From Rachicladosporium sp. CCFEE 5018 (lineage: Eukaryota; Ascomycota; Dothideomycetes; Cladosporiales; Cladosporiaceae): a stretch of DNA of 18,320 nt. The DNA lies in contig KZ111160.1 in the NCBI GenBank assembly GCA_002077045.2, positions 683,875 to 702,194 on the forward strand, read 5' to 3'. Positions 1 to 9,446 of the stretch are shown piece by piece; the first letter of the stretch is position 1; each line of letters begins with the position of its first letter. The position numbers were made by a program, and so were the translations under genes. The notes under the pieces are model-generated. The model had not been told where the DNA came from. It was given only the letters and a program-made list of their open reading frames with translations, and did not search any database.

Positions 1-1640
1 GCTTGGACGATCAATACGACCACGACTGACGTGAGCGTAGGCTCGATCAGTACCTCTCTTCAATCCCTTCAGCGTCCATGGCCGAGTCTTCTTCTTCAGC
101 TGGTTTGGCTTCATGATCGCCTTCTGGTCATGGTACGCCTTTCCGCCGCTGCTAAGCGATGTCATCGCCAAGGACATTGGTCTCACGACGGTACAAATCT
201 CAAACTCCAACATCATCGCCCTGCTTGCTACATTGCTCGTCCGTCTGGTTGCCGGCCCGGCTTGCGATAGGTTCGGACCACGGTATACCTTCGCGGGCTG
301 CTTGCTCATCGGAGCTATCCCAACGTTCCTGTCTGGAACGGCGTTCAATGTCAATCAGCTCTATGCTCTCCGCTTCTTCATCGGTATCCTTGGTGGAAGT
401 TTGTAAGTTGCTCCTCGAATCTACTAAGATAGCATGAACCACACTGACTCTCTACAAGCGTCCCCTGTCAGGTATGGACAACGGGGTTCTTCGACAAGAA
501 TATCGTCGGCACGGCAAACAGTCTCACAGCTGGTTTCGGGAATGCCGGTGGTGGTATTACGTACTTCGTGAGTCTCGGTCCCGATGGAGTATTCTTGGAG
601 AGAGCGGTGCTGACAGGTCGCAGGTGATGCCCGCCGTGTTCCACTCGCTCGTCAAGAACCAACACCTGAGTACGCACGTTGCCTGGAGAGTATCATTTGT
701 CGTCCCGGGCATTCTCATTGTCAGCGTTGCCACCTTACTCGTGCTTCTCTGCCCTGATACCCCGACCGGCAAGTGGGCCGATCGCTTCCAGGCCGCCGAG
801 AATAACTTGCGCGAACACGGCGTGTCACCCGCAGTGGTAGACATCCCTGGTGGCGTTAGTGACAAGCCGGCGACGGACGGCACTTCATCTCCTACGACCT
901 CGGACGAGGAGAAGAAGCTTGATGACCACCGCGGCACGTTCGGTGACCATGAGGCTCAGATGGGCGAGCAGCAGATGCTCGATACCGCACGCGGCGAAGT
1001 CGTCGTCAAGCCTAGTGCTAAGGAGATGATGCACGTCATCTTCTCACTCCAGACCCTCGTCACTGCGGCCTGCTACTTCTGCTCCTTCGGTGCCGAGCTC
1101 TCCATCAACAGTATTCTAGGCAATTACTACACGGCGAAGTTCAAGTATCTCGGTCTACAGGGCTCCGGCAACTGGGCTGCTATGTTCGGCCTCATGAACG
1201 TTGTTTGGCGGCCACTGGGTGGACTCGTCTCGGATTTCGCATACCGACGCACGAAGTCTGTATGGGCGAAGAAGATCCTGCTGCACACTTACGGTGTGAT
1301 CATGGGTGCCTTCCTGATCGCGATCGGTGCTGGCAACCCGAAGTCGCTCGGTGCGGTCGTAGCTCTTATTGGCGTCGGTCTGGCCTTCTTCCTCGAGGGT
1401 GCTAATGGGCTGAACTACTCGCTGGTGCCGCACGTGCACCCACACGCCAACGGTGTGGTCTCGGGTGTCACTGGTGCTGCTGGTAATTTTGGCGGGATCA
1501 TCTTTGCTATCATCTTCAGGTACAACGGACCTAAGCAGTACAGCAAGTCGATCTGGATCATTGGAGTCATCACGATGGCTGTCAACCTGGCAGTGTGCTG
1601 GATCAAGCCGATTCCCAAGGGACAAATCGGTGGACGATGA
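1..1640 (+). CDS. High-affinity nitrate/nitrite transporter, NNP family (5' end outside window)
   Basis: Plasma-membrane proton-coupled nitrate importer of the major facilitator superfamily, CrnA/NrtA type. Coding exons are 41-402, 459-567 and 624-1640, giving 495 visible residues; bases 1-40 are the end of an intron (branch CTGAC, acceptor TAG). Introns 403-458 (GTAAGT) and 568-623 (GTGAGT) are 56 bp each and restore one continuous frame. Visible marks: RVFFFSWFGF in TM1, VRLVAGPACDRFGPR in TM2, the first nitrate signature GFGNAGGGITYF, DTPTGKW before a long hydrophilic central loop, WRPLGG near TM8, and the second signature GAAGNFGGIIFAIIFRYN in TM11. Both substrate-site arginines expected in TM2 and TM8 seem to be present. 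By comparison with Aspergillus CrnA/NrtA, about 20 N-terminal residues lie upstream. No frame damage is seen. Fungal nitrate transporters often sit beside nitrate and nitrite reductase genes, but only the left side outside the window could hold them. Confidence 0.95.
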
Positions 1641-1705
1641 TTCTAGGTCGAAGGATCACGATCAGAGAAAGGAATGTATTCGACGTCCACAGTTTTAAAT
1701 ACCAA

Positions 1706-2596
1706 TTAGAAAGCCTTCGTGTTTGCATCACTCTGACTCTGCTTGCTCATGACGCTCCCTGTGATCGTCTTGTCGTCGGTGGCGCTACTAGGCACGGCGA
1801 TGGCTCCATTGCCTCCGATACCAGACTTTAATGTATGCGTCGAGTCCTCACCTAGGCTCCGATTGTCATCGACTTCACCACCCTGGTCACTCACATCGTC
1901 CCCATTACTCGCGGCACTCCCGTCGCTGCCATCACTACCTTCGCTGCCCTCGCTACCTTCGCTGCCCTCGCTTCCATCGCTCCCCTCGCTGCCTTCACTC
2001 TCAGCTTCACCGTCTCTACCCTTCCTCGCCATCCTGCCCTTTGACCTCTTGGCCATCTTCTTCACTCCGGTCACACTGGCTCCATCTGTCTGACTTCGTT
2101 CACCATCGGTCGTCTGCGAGACGCTATCTGATGATGCCACACTTTCCTTGCCAGTCAATTTGCCCTTCAATCGCTTGGGCACTTTTGCACTCACGCCTGC
2201 GTGCTTGTTCTTCCTGATAAACTCGTCAGTAGACTCTACTAAGTAGGTGCCAGCGTTCAAGGGGATATGTTGAGAATCATGACCGACTTACCACATGCCG
2301 CCATACTTATATCCATCTCCGACCTTGTCAGGCACGCCATCGACGACTCCTCCACTGACGCTCTTCCAGCATTTGCCCGGGCAGACGAAGTGCCATTGAC
2401 CTGATGAATCGATCTGGCAACGTACTAGAACGTCTCTCGGGGTTTGGCAGAGTGTGCACTTCTTTTGGTGTGACAGAGCTAGCTCTTCCTGAGATGGCCG
2501 GGGCATTTCGCACTTGGAACAGTAGGTAGGTTCAAGACGAAATTGGAGTGTCACGAGCGAGGATCGATCATGTTCATTTGTTGCTGAGAGCGTCAT
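1706..2596 (-). CDS. Conserved fungal Cys-rich (probably zinc-binding) protein with Ser/Gly/acidic tail
   Basis: Two exons, 2596-2292 and 2213-1706, 270 residues. The intron 2291-2214 (78 bp) has a GTAAGT donor, a TACTGAC branch site and acceptor TTTATCAG, and joins GGMW to KNKHAG in frame. The N-terminal 100 residues carry three Cys pairs (CSKC 26-29, CTLC 47-50, CPGKC 72-76) plus C60, around VRCQIDSSGQWHFVCPGKCW and a YKYGGMWKNKHA segment. I recall this core from uncharacterised ascomycete proteins; its biochemical role is not known to me. After it comes a basic stretch (KVPKRLKGKL), then a low-complexity run of GSEGSDGSEGS type and an acidic, Ser-rich C-terminus. The basic plus acidic make-up could suit a nuclear protein, which is inference. 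It lies tail-to-tail with the nitrate transporter, 65 bp apart, and head-to-head with the next gene. The start at 2596 is the first ATG of the open frame. Confidence 0.75.
1920..2000 (-). repeat. 9-bp coding minisatellite, nine units
   Basis: Nine imperfect 9-bp units (forward form close to CCTTCGCTG / CCCTCGCTA) lie in phase with the reading frame. They encode alternating GSE and GSD triplets on the minus strand. The 3-codon period keeps the frame whatever the copy number, so strains may differ in tail length. Confidence 0.85.
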
Positions 2597-2996
2597 CCGT
2601 GACGGAATTCGGTCTTTGCCACCTTATGCAGCAAGTGATGTTGTTGCGTCTGCATTTCTTACATCCATATAGGATCGGTCGTGTCGACGACATACACCTG
2701 CTGAATTACTGTGCCATCGCTCACGACGTTCTACAATTGTTTTAACATTGCTCGGGCGCAGTGCAATACAGCGCGAACATTAATCTACGGACGTAGAAGA
2801 CCATGACCAAGCAGACAATCGCCGGCTTTACGTTGAGTCCAGATCGCGAGAGACCGAGGGACAAACCTTGACGGTCAGTGTCATAGACATTATGTACAGC
2901 TATATAGCTCCTTTGTATTGCTTGTCGTTGTGCCTTGTACTTCCGGACAGCACAAATTTGACGTTAAACGCAGACACATATTATCTACCGTCGGAT
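2597..2996. promoter_or_regulatory. Divergent intergenic promoter region
   Basis: About 400 bp separate the start codons of the Cys-rich protein (minus) and the small hypothetical protein (plus). A TATATAG box at 2901-2907 lies 90 bp before the plus-strand ATG at 2997. No coding signal is seen here apart from a weak in-frame upstream extension of the plus-strand gene. Confidence 0.5.
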
Positions 2997-3398
2997 ATGT
3001 CTTCCACAAATCCACAGATCAAGACCCTTACCCTCTCCCTGAATAACTACCTCCACGGCAGGTCCATTCTCCCCATCCTTGCCGCCAGCTTCGATGCGGT
3101 CACCACCCCAGACATTCGTTCGCGCTTTGACAATCAGCCCTTCGACGTTATGCCCACAGATGCAAACCTCCTCACCGAACTCCAAGCTAATGTCAAGTCC
3201 GGGAACTACGATGGCGTACTCATTGGCTGGTGTCTCCGCGGCTACCCCGAGCGAACAGCATTGTTCGAAGCAATAGTCAACGCTGTCGTTGAGAGCAAGG
3301 ACGCCAGGACGAAGCTGATGTTCTGTACTGGGCAGGAGGATCTGGGGAAAGCTATTCTGCGGACCTTTGGCTCGGAAGCGTTGGTTGACAACGAGTAG
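2997..3398 (+). CDS. Small conserved hypothetical protein (133 aa)
   Basis: Single-exon frame starting MSSTNPQIKTLTL. The frame is open further up, with an ATG at 2892, but that extension overlaps the TATATAG box and has poor composition, so the ATG at 2997 is preferred. The C-terminal half contains YDGVLIGWCLRG, then LFEAIVNAVVE and a KLMFCTGQEDL segment. This resembles a family of short bacterial and fungal proteins that carry a 'YD.VLIG.G.R' strand followed by 'LFE..IN.V' and 'I.FNT.P.D'. I recall the pattern but no established function. The likely fold is a small alpha/beta domain, which is inference. There are no signal peptide, membrane segment or catalytic motifs that I can name. Confidence 0.7.
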   Translation: MSSTNPQIKTLTLSLNNYLHGRSILPILAASFDAVTTPDIRSRFDNQPFDVMPTDANLLTELQANVKSGNYDGVLIGWCLRGYPERTALFEAIVNAVVESKDARTKLMFCTGQEDLGKAILRTFGSEALVDNE

Positions 3399-4754
3399 GC
3401 GACAAGACGGCGATTGGTGTGAGCTGCTGGGTAACCACTGTGAGAGAGTGGTAATGTTGTCGTAGAATGAAGATCATTTCCCGCAGGTACCCTAGCAGTT
3501 AGCAGAGAGCAGGATATATACAACAGTGACCGTCCTGTGGTACGTCTGCACCATCGTCCTGTGGGCAAGTGCCACGTGTGACCATCAGTCCCTGTTACCG
3601 TCAGGCTCCAACGGCGCGGGAGTCTGATCATGCTCTTCAACGGCAACATCGGTAGAGCTGAGAGCATGTTCCTCGGGTGCGTTTCAAGTGCTCAGCGGGA
3701 GAAGAAGAGTCCGTAGCAGTACTGAGACGGTGGCATAGCTCCGCGTAAGATCGTCACGTCTCGCGACGCTTATTGTCATGCATATGCGATCCAATTACGC
3801 ACGTGACCTTTGCAAGGGCAATGGTGAGCGTGCAAGAATCTGGCAGTGTCTGATGATATCCCCCTGACCAAGCCCATTGCTTCTCTCGTCGAAGTGATAT
3901 CATCAGCGTAGTGACAGGACGCTCGAGAGACTGAGATCTGTAGGACCATCGACGATGGCTCAACTGTCCCACAAGACCATCCATGAGATATTGAGGTCCA
4001 GGATCAGCTTCCATGCACTTCGTCGATAGTCTCAGTGACCAGGACAAGGTTGTGCGAACAGACTGTATTGAGATGTATGCTCGTTACGTCTCGTGTCGAC
4101 GTGGAAAGCGCAATTGCTGGGTGGCAATCGCTGAAGTCACGATGCAGCGCGAGGATCGATAATGGAAGTGGCTGGTGCTGACGAGAGCTCGGGACGGAGC
4201 TCATCGGATAGAGCTGTCGTCAGCCCTGCAACTCGCAAAGCATTGCAGATCACCAGCCATCGCGAAGGATGTTGTCAATATTCCTCCCGTAATACCACCG
4301 ACCGGTGAGAGATCGACATTATGCTCACGTGTGTACGAGTGTCAAGCGATTCCGCTGCGCTTCCCCGCTACGACATGGTACATGCCTAGATGGTCTGATG
4401 TGGTCCCGTTGTGAGACACACCCGCATACGAAGTCGCATCGGACGCTGATAGCTCTTTCCGTCCTGCGCAAAGATGAGGAAGCAGGCCGAATGTGTCCGG
4501 ATGCGAAAGTGCGTTTGCCATGCAGTCGAAGCACGTTGTTCCGCGTTGGCCGAAGTCTGTTTCTCGTCCCGACTCAGGAAGCAGCTTTCGGGCGTTCTTG
4601 CTTGACACAGCTCCTGCAATGCACAACCTACTACAGCAAGGGCTGAGCAGGTTGACGAGCAGGCACATTCGTTTCGCATTCAGCAAGCCCTTCTACGGTT
4701 GCTCCGGCCTGATGTGAGCGTCACTCCTCGGGTGACTTGCCTGGCACAACATGC
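3399..4754. other. Intergenic region without a recognisable gene
   Basis: About 1.36 kb lies between two convergent genes. Short open frames exist on both strands (for example 4305-4646 plus and 4342-4686 minus), but they overlap each other, are rich in Arg, Ser and Cys and show no family signature. No tRNA, rRNA or transposon feature was seen. Confidence 0.6.
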
Positions 4755-5714
4755 TCATGTGTCCTGCTCCTTGATATCCTCATTCCGGCACACGTCTCGG
4801 TTCGGCAACACACGATCTGCTTGCTCCTCGCGCATGGTCTCGACATCACTGCCTACAATGCCGAGCTGCGCTTCCCGATGCCGCAGGAACCACTGTATCC
4901 GATCATCTCGTCCCTTGGACTGCACCTCCTGCTTCACCTTTCGCAATTCCTTCGCAGCCCGATCATGCACCATGTCCCGCTGCTCGATGTAGTACTGCCC
5001 GGCATCTTGCGCGCGGTTGTAATTCGCACCGCTGCCCATGAGCGCAAGTACTGCGATAAGCACAACGAAGTACGAGTTCCCCATGTACAGTGGTGCTTGC
5101 TGCGCTTGCCGTACGCCGGCTGCAGAGTGATCGTGGCTTTCTCTCCACTTCTCCCAGTCCTCCCAGGTTGCGTTGTTCCAGACGGGGTCAGATGGACTGC
5201 TCCAGCTGTGACTGAATGGTCCCGGCTGCCCGCGAGGATGTGCGTGCCATTCGTTGCGTTGTCCCAAGTCTGCCTTTCCGTCCCAGCCTGTGCCGAAGCG
5301 GTCGTAGGCGGTCCGCTTCACTGGATCGGAGAGGATGATGTTGGCGGCTACGACAAGTCTGTAGCGCTCCACGCGAAGATCATGGCTGTGGCCTGTGCTG
5401 ACCCGGTCCGGATGGTACATCTTGACGAGCTCATAGAAGCGTGCCTTGCTGTAGACTTCGTTCTGCCTGATCGAGAAGATCTGATAGGGCGTAGGGCTCG
5501 TGCGGCCGTTGAGTGGCTCCGGCCAGGTGTGCTGCGGATGGCTCTCGTGGTTGATATGGTCGTCTGTCAAGGTGGCATAATTTGCTGGCCTGTGTTGTGG
5601 ACTCTGCTGCTGTCGTGTGCTCCGTCGAGGCCACGGTGATGACGTGTATGACGGCGCCGTCCATTGTGTTGGATGAAGAGTCGCTGCAAGGAGGGGACAC
5701 TTCCGGATCAACAT
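4755..5714 (-). CDS. J-domain (DnaJ-like) protein, probably mitochondrial membrane protein
   Basis: Single exon, 319 residues, an Hsp40-type co-chaperone. The J domain spans about residues 74-140: TPYQIFSI in helix I, FYELVKMYHPDR with the HPD triad at 101-103, then YRLVVAANIILSDPVKRTAYDRFG. The triad is what stimulates Hsp70 ATPase in this family. The N-terminus (MLIRKCPLLAATL, then Arg/Ser/Gln-rich with few acids) looks like a mitochondrial presequence. One membrane segment lies at about 213-230 (SYFVVLIAVLALMGSGA), followed by a charged, probably coiled-coil tail up to the end. This layout suggests an inner-membrane J-protein, but the side on which the J domain faces is not known. The frame is open upstream to an ATG at 5783; the ATG at 5714 is chosen because it puts the basic presequence at the N-terminus. 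It is head-to-head with the Leu-rich gene. Confidence 0.85.
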   Translation of the reverse strand: MLIRKCPLLAATLHPTQWTAPSYTSSPWPRRSTRQQQSPQHRPANYATLTDDHINHESHPQHTWPEPLNGRTSPTPYQIFSIRQNEVYSKARFYELVKMYHPDRVSTGHSHDLRVERYRLVVAANIILSDPVKRTAYDRFGTGWDGKADLGQRNEWHAHPRGQPGPFSHSWSSPSDPVWNNATWEDWEKWRESHDHSAAGVRQAQQAPLYMGNSYFVVLIAVLALMGSGANYNRAQDAGQYYIEQRDMVHDRAAKELRKVKQEVQSKGRDDRIQWFLRHREAQLGIVGSDVETMREEQADRVLPNRDVCRNEDIKEQDT

Positions 5715-6021
5715 GGTCTCCTGTGGCAGCGGCTGGACATGATGTTCAGATGCTTGGAAAATGCTTGGAACACGACAGCGCATGCTAATCCATCACGCTC
5801 AATCGCACTCATACTCGACCTAGATTGCCGAGATCGCCGCGCTAGGACAATCGAAGCCCCGCAAAATGAGTTCTTGCGCACGTGCATTCGTGTCTTGACC
5901 GCGAAGCCATAACTTCTGGGAACGCGTCCTCCAGTTTGATCACCTTTCTATCGCGTCCCAGTCCGGCAATGTCGCTCAATCGCAGCTCGCACACATGATC
6001 CGCGTTTATCTATGAGCCGCA
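5715..6021. promoter_or_regulatory. Divergent promoter region, J-protein / Leu-rich protein
   Basis: 307 bp lie between the chosen start codons, or 238 bp if the J-protein starts at 5783. No clear TATA box or other motif could be named. Confidence 0.35.
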
Positions 6022-7256
6022 ATGCCAAACGCGTCGCAATGGGACCGAGATTCCGGGCTTGTCTTTAGCGAGCAGATCGTGCGTCAAAGGCGCAGTGATC
6101 GCAAGGCCATCGAGTTCGCGACTGCGCGAGAGCCACCACGCTATACTCCTCTCACGAGAGGCACGCAGACCCTCCGCGAGATAGCTCAGCGATGTCTGCT
6201 GCACAACTTGCACCTGCTAGATGATGCGTCGCTCAGCGGTGTATCTGAAGACACCCTAGCATCTGTTTGGACGGTCATAGTCAACTCGTAGGTCGCATCG
6301 GCACTCCAACCACTGGATGATCCGCTGATCGTAGGTAAGAAAGCTTGACAGTCTGCACGTGTGGAAGCTTTTCATTGCTTCATGCGTTGGTAGGACTCTG
6401 CTACAGAAGACATGGACTGTAGACCAGGACCACTTCCGACAACATGCATTTGCCAGCATCGTTCAACCTCTCACAATCTTGCCTGCTCTGTGGACTACGC
6501 ACCTGACCGTGGCGACCTCCCTTGTTTCCAACAGTGAGGTAGTAAGCATCTCGAGTGTTAGCGGACTGCAGTCACTTCGTCTTGATGGCGAGGTCGTGTC
6601 CATCGGTGCGACATACCGATCGTTGACAGACAGCACGTTCCTATCATAGCAGGCTCTTGCTATCGAAGGCAAGGCATTTACGCAACTGCGAAACATCTTA
6701 ATGCGTGGCTATCCTGAGTTGTGCCACAGGACTCTGCACTGTCTCGCCGACTTCCCTGCTCTGAGTTCGGTTTCCACGTATCGATGCGGTGCCAGCGAGT
6801 GGCCACGACTTCGATGCCCCTTGTGGCAACAGCAATCTAGGTCAGCATGTTGCAGTGCTGCGTTGTCTGGTGAGATGACTGACTCGAAACAGTTCCGAGG
6901 CATTCCCTGTCTGCACCAAAGCAGCAGTCGACGCCGGTCTCAGGGCAGACAGGTCTCAGTTGCGCACTACCTGGTCACAACTGACTGACGAGTGGTCAAG
7001 TCACTTTCGTGAGAACAGCCCCAGCAACCAACCGACACTTGATGCGAGGCTAGGACATCCACCTGAGCATCTTCCGGAGCGAGATCAGCAAGTGGAGCTG
7101 GAACGCATCGTATCATTCACGCGGTCAAGCGACTGTGGTACATCATGCGACCTCGACGGGGCTGCGGGCCAGGGGTCCGAGCGACAGCCAGTCAAGAAGC
7201 GTCGACTTCTAGACGGTCGAAGTCATGCTTCGAGTGGCATGTTTGACAGCATGTGA
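6022..7256 (+). CDS. Conserved fungal Leu-rich (RNI-like) protein, three exons, in-frame TAG in exon 2
   Basis: Rebuilt as exons 6022-6287, 6340-6840 and 6893-7256. Intron 1 has a GTAGGT donor and GTAAG acceptor; intron 2 has a weak GTCAGC donor, CTGAC branch and AACAG acceptor. Both joins keep the frame and link segments that look like one family: TLREIAQRCLLHNLHLLDD..LSGVSEDTLASVW, KLDSLHVWKLF, a Leu-rich middle (LWTTHLTVA, GLQSLRLDG), KAFTQLRNILMRGYPELC, LADFPALSSV, TTWSQLTDEW, then a C-terminus with a basic PVKKRR cluster (possible nuclear signal). I recall uncharacterised ascomycete proteins of this design; no function is known to me. Exon 2 has TAG at 6647-6649, where the family pattern suggests a Trp, and homologous-looking sequence goes on in the same frame. 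So either this copy is broken, or a cryptic intron removes the stop. About 376 codons in all. Exon borders, especially 6840/6893, are tentative. Confidence 0.5.
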
Positions 7257-7614
7257 GCATCGATGACCACGGAAGGAAGGCAGCGAGAGGGTAAGCCTAG
7301 TGTTCACGTGCTCGCGTCCAGCTGCAGCTCGATGCGGCACGAGCAAATGCTTAGGCAAGACAGGCCCGTTAAACATGAAGTACAAAACTCGCAGGTAAGT
7401 CATGAGATATGTGTGGCAGTGAGTACAGCTTATATTGACTTTCTAGGTTCTGATAGATGCCTTCAGCACTTGACAGGCCTTTGATCAAAGCCTGACGTCC
7501 ATATACGGTTTCCTCCCATGAGACAGAATTGACTGTCCTTGCTGCTCATGATGATGCTCTAGTGTTCCAATGTATCCGATGCTATGCTCAATGGTATATT
7601 GCAAACAGCAGCAT
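7257..7614. other. Convergent intergenic region
   Basis: 358 bp between the stop codon of the Leu-rich gene and that of the T3HN reductase. It probably holds both 3' UTRs. No open frame or motif worth naming was seen. Confidence 0.5.
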
Positions 7615-8466
7615 TTACATGCAGGCGGCGCCATCGATGCCGATGACCTTGCCGTTGATCCACTCACCGTCCTGGGACGCGAGGAAACCGACAACGCGGG
7701 CAATGTCGATGGGCTGGCCGACACGGTTCAATGGCGACCAAGTCTTGGCGTACTGCAGAGTTTGTTAGCATCATGTCGCGAGAGGTAGAGAGTCAGGAAA
7801 ACATACCTCGTCAACCTGGTCATCGGAGAGCTTGTCACCACCCGGAATGTACTCGCGGCACACAGCGTGGTACATGTCTGTCTTGATGCCACCGGGGGCG
7901 ACGCAGTTGACAGTGATCTTCTTGTCACCAGCATCGATAGCCATGCAGCGCACGAACGTCTCGATCGCGCCCTTGGAGCCAGAGTAGACAGCGTGCTTGG
8001 GCACACCCTTGGCCTGGCCAGTGATGGATCCCATGAGGATAATGCGGCCACCAACAGACAGGTGCTTGTACGCCTCGCGGGCGACGAAGAACTGTCCACG
8101 GGTGTTGATGCGGAACACGCGGTCGAACTCCTCCTCAGTCACATCCTTGAAGTGGCCGAAGGACACAACGCCGGAGTTTGAGCTGACGATGTCGAGCTGA
8201 CCAAAGTGTGCTACGGCGTCCTCCATCAGCTTCTTAGTCTGAGCGGTGTCGCCGACATCTGCCTTGAGGGCGATGGCCTCGACGCCGTGCTCTTTCTTGA
8301 TCTGCTCGACGATCTTGTTGGCGGCTTCGCTGGAGTTGGCGTAGTTTACGACGACCTTGGCACCACGACGAGCGAGCTCGAGGGCCATCGCTGCACCGAT
8401 ACCACGGCCGGAGCCGGTGACGAGGGCGACTTTGCCATCAAGGCGGGATGTGTCGACGGAAGGCAT
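7615..8466 (-). CDS. 1,3,8-/1,3,6,8-hydroxynaphthalene reductase (DHN-melanin pathway)
   Basis: NADPH-dependent short-chain dehydrogenase/reductase that reduces tetrahydroxynaphthalene to scytalone and/or trihydroxynaphthalene to vermelone in cytosolic DHN-melanin synthesis (Brn1/Thr1/ThnR group). Exons 8466-7807 and 7752-7615 give 265 residues. The 54-bp intron has GTATGT, branch GCTAAC and acceptor GCAG, and is phase 0. Marks: cofactor motif TGSGRGIG at 17-24, SSNSGVVSFGH near 95-105 with the structural Asn at 97, catalytic Ser147 in MGSITG, and Tyr161 and Lys165 in YSGSKGA. The stretch APGGIKTDMYHAVCREYIP is nearly identical to the Magnaporthe enzyme as I recall it, and the end GKVIGIDGAACM is typical. 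The frame is open upstream to 8598, but the ATG at 8466 gives the family-like start MPSVDTSRLDGKVALVTG and leaves room for a leader after the TATA box. The CMR1-like gene lies upstream on the same strand. Confidence 0.96.
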
Positions 8467-8601
8467 GGTTGTGGTTGGTTTTGGTGGGGTAGTAAATCTA
8501 GTTGTTGGGTAAGAAGAGAAAGAAGAGTAAGGTAGGATAATTTTGTTGCTAGACGATGAATCTACTCCTCTCCAAGCAAGAGCGGTGAGAGCAGACACGG
8601 G

Positions 8602-8608
8602 CTATATA
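8602..8608 (-). promoter_or_regulatory. TATA box of the T3HN reductase gene
   Basis: TATATAG on the minus strand, 136 bp upstream of the reductase ATG at 8466. It is followed by a CT-rich leader when read on the minus strand. The spacing fits a fungal TATA promoter with a leader of about 100 nt. Confidence 0.5.
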
Positions 8609-9446
8609 CCAACCTACATAGACTTCCCACACTCTGCATCACCACCCGGTGCACCCCCGTCCTCGCCCTTTGCAGCAGAGCGCGAGCACCGAGCTGCCAT
8701 GTGCGTTAAGGCACCCCGTTCACAAGCCAATGCTTCACAGGGCGTCATGGAATCTGCGCTCGGACGAATGAGAGAAGAGCGGTACGTGTTCTTGCTGCAT
8801 GCAGGAACGGCAATCTCACCGAAGCGATCTAGAGTCTATCACTTCTACTGCGTGGTAGATTCTCGAGGTACCTTGAGCGGCTCCGCTTGGGCCGCTGCAT
8901 TGAATACTCTCCGAGATGATGGCGGCATGGCACAGAATCCACTACTGCTCCACAGCAGAAGCAGCTTCTGATTCTACGAGACGATCAAGCGGACTTCAGC
9001 CCCTCGGCGCAATCGGGGCGCGAGGGTGAGATTCCTATCGCGTATCATCATCCCACCAACAATCGATAGCGCACTACTATTTTTCTGGACTTTCAGCTGC
9101 AGGGACAGGCGGACTTGGTGCAGGTACAGAGAAGGCAGTGCCGGATTGCGATCTGTGCTCAGCGCATCTCGGTGCTGAGCCGGACTTGTGTGGGGAACCT
9201 GCTGTGCTGTTTTTGGTGCGTGAGGAATATGAGCGCGAGGCCGAGACCGTGTGTTGATGAAGAACTGCTATGTACTTGATCACGATCGTTCGCACATCAC
9301 ACAAGGCCGTGTGTTCCAACGGGCGGATGGTGCAGATACGACTCGACAGCTTGAGTAGATTCACGCAGATACCTGAAGCGTCGCACCTATTCACTTCTCA
9401 CGTCACACCAACGATGCCAGCGTCGCGGACTTGATCTTACTGTCGT
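8609..9446. other. Intergenic region, reductase promoter and regulator 3' flank
   Basis: About 840 bp from the reductase TATA box to the stop codon of the CMR1-like gene. The plus-strand frame 8543-8971 runs across the reductase leader and looks like chance. The minus-strand frame 9394-9077 could be an extra 3' exon of the CMR1-like gene, but its composition gives no support. At the sizes usual for the family, there is not enough room here for the missing C-terminal two-thirds of a full CMR1. Confidence 0.5.

Noticed and set aside
1743..2093. Plus-strand frame with Leu-Pro-Ser repeats
   Set aside because: The repeats simply mirror the 9-bp minisatellite coding GSE/GSD on the minus strand, where splicing and the Cys-rich exon give a coherent gene.
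2892..2996. N-terminal extension of the small hypothetical protein from the ATG at 2892
   Set aside because: It would overlap the TATATAG box at 2901-2907, and its composition differs from the conserved body of the protein.
4737..5639. 300-codon plus-strand frame
   Set aside because: Antisense shadow of the J-protein gene, whose own frame has the HPD motif and family features.
8543..8971. 142-codon plus-strand frame
   Set aside because: Runs antisense through the leader and TATA region of the T3HN reductase; no family signal.
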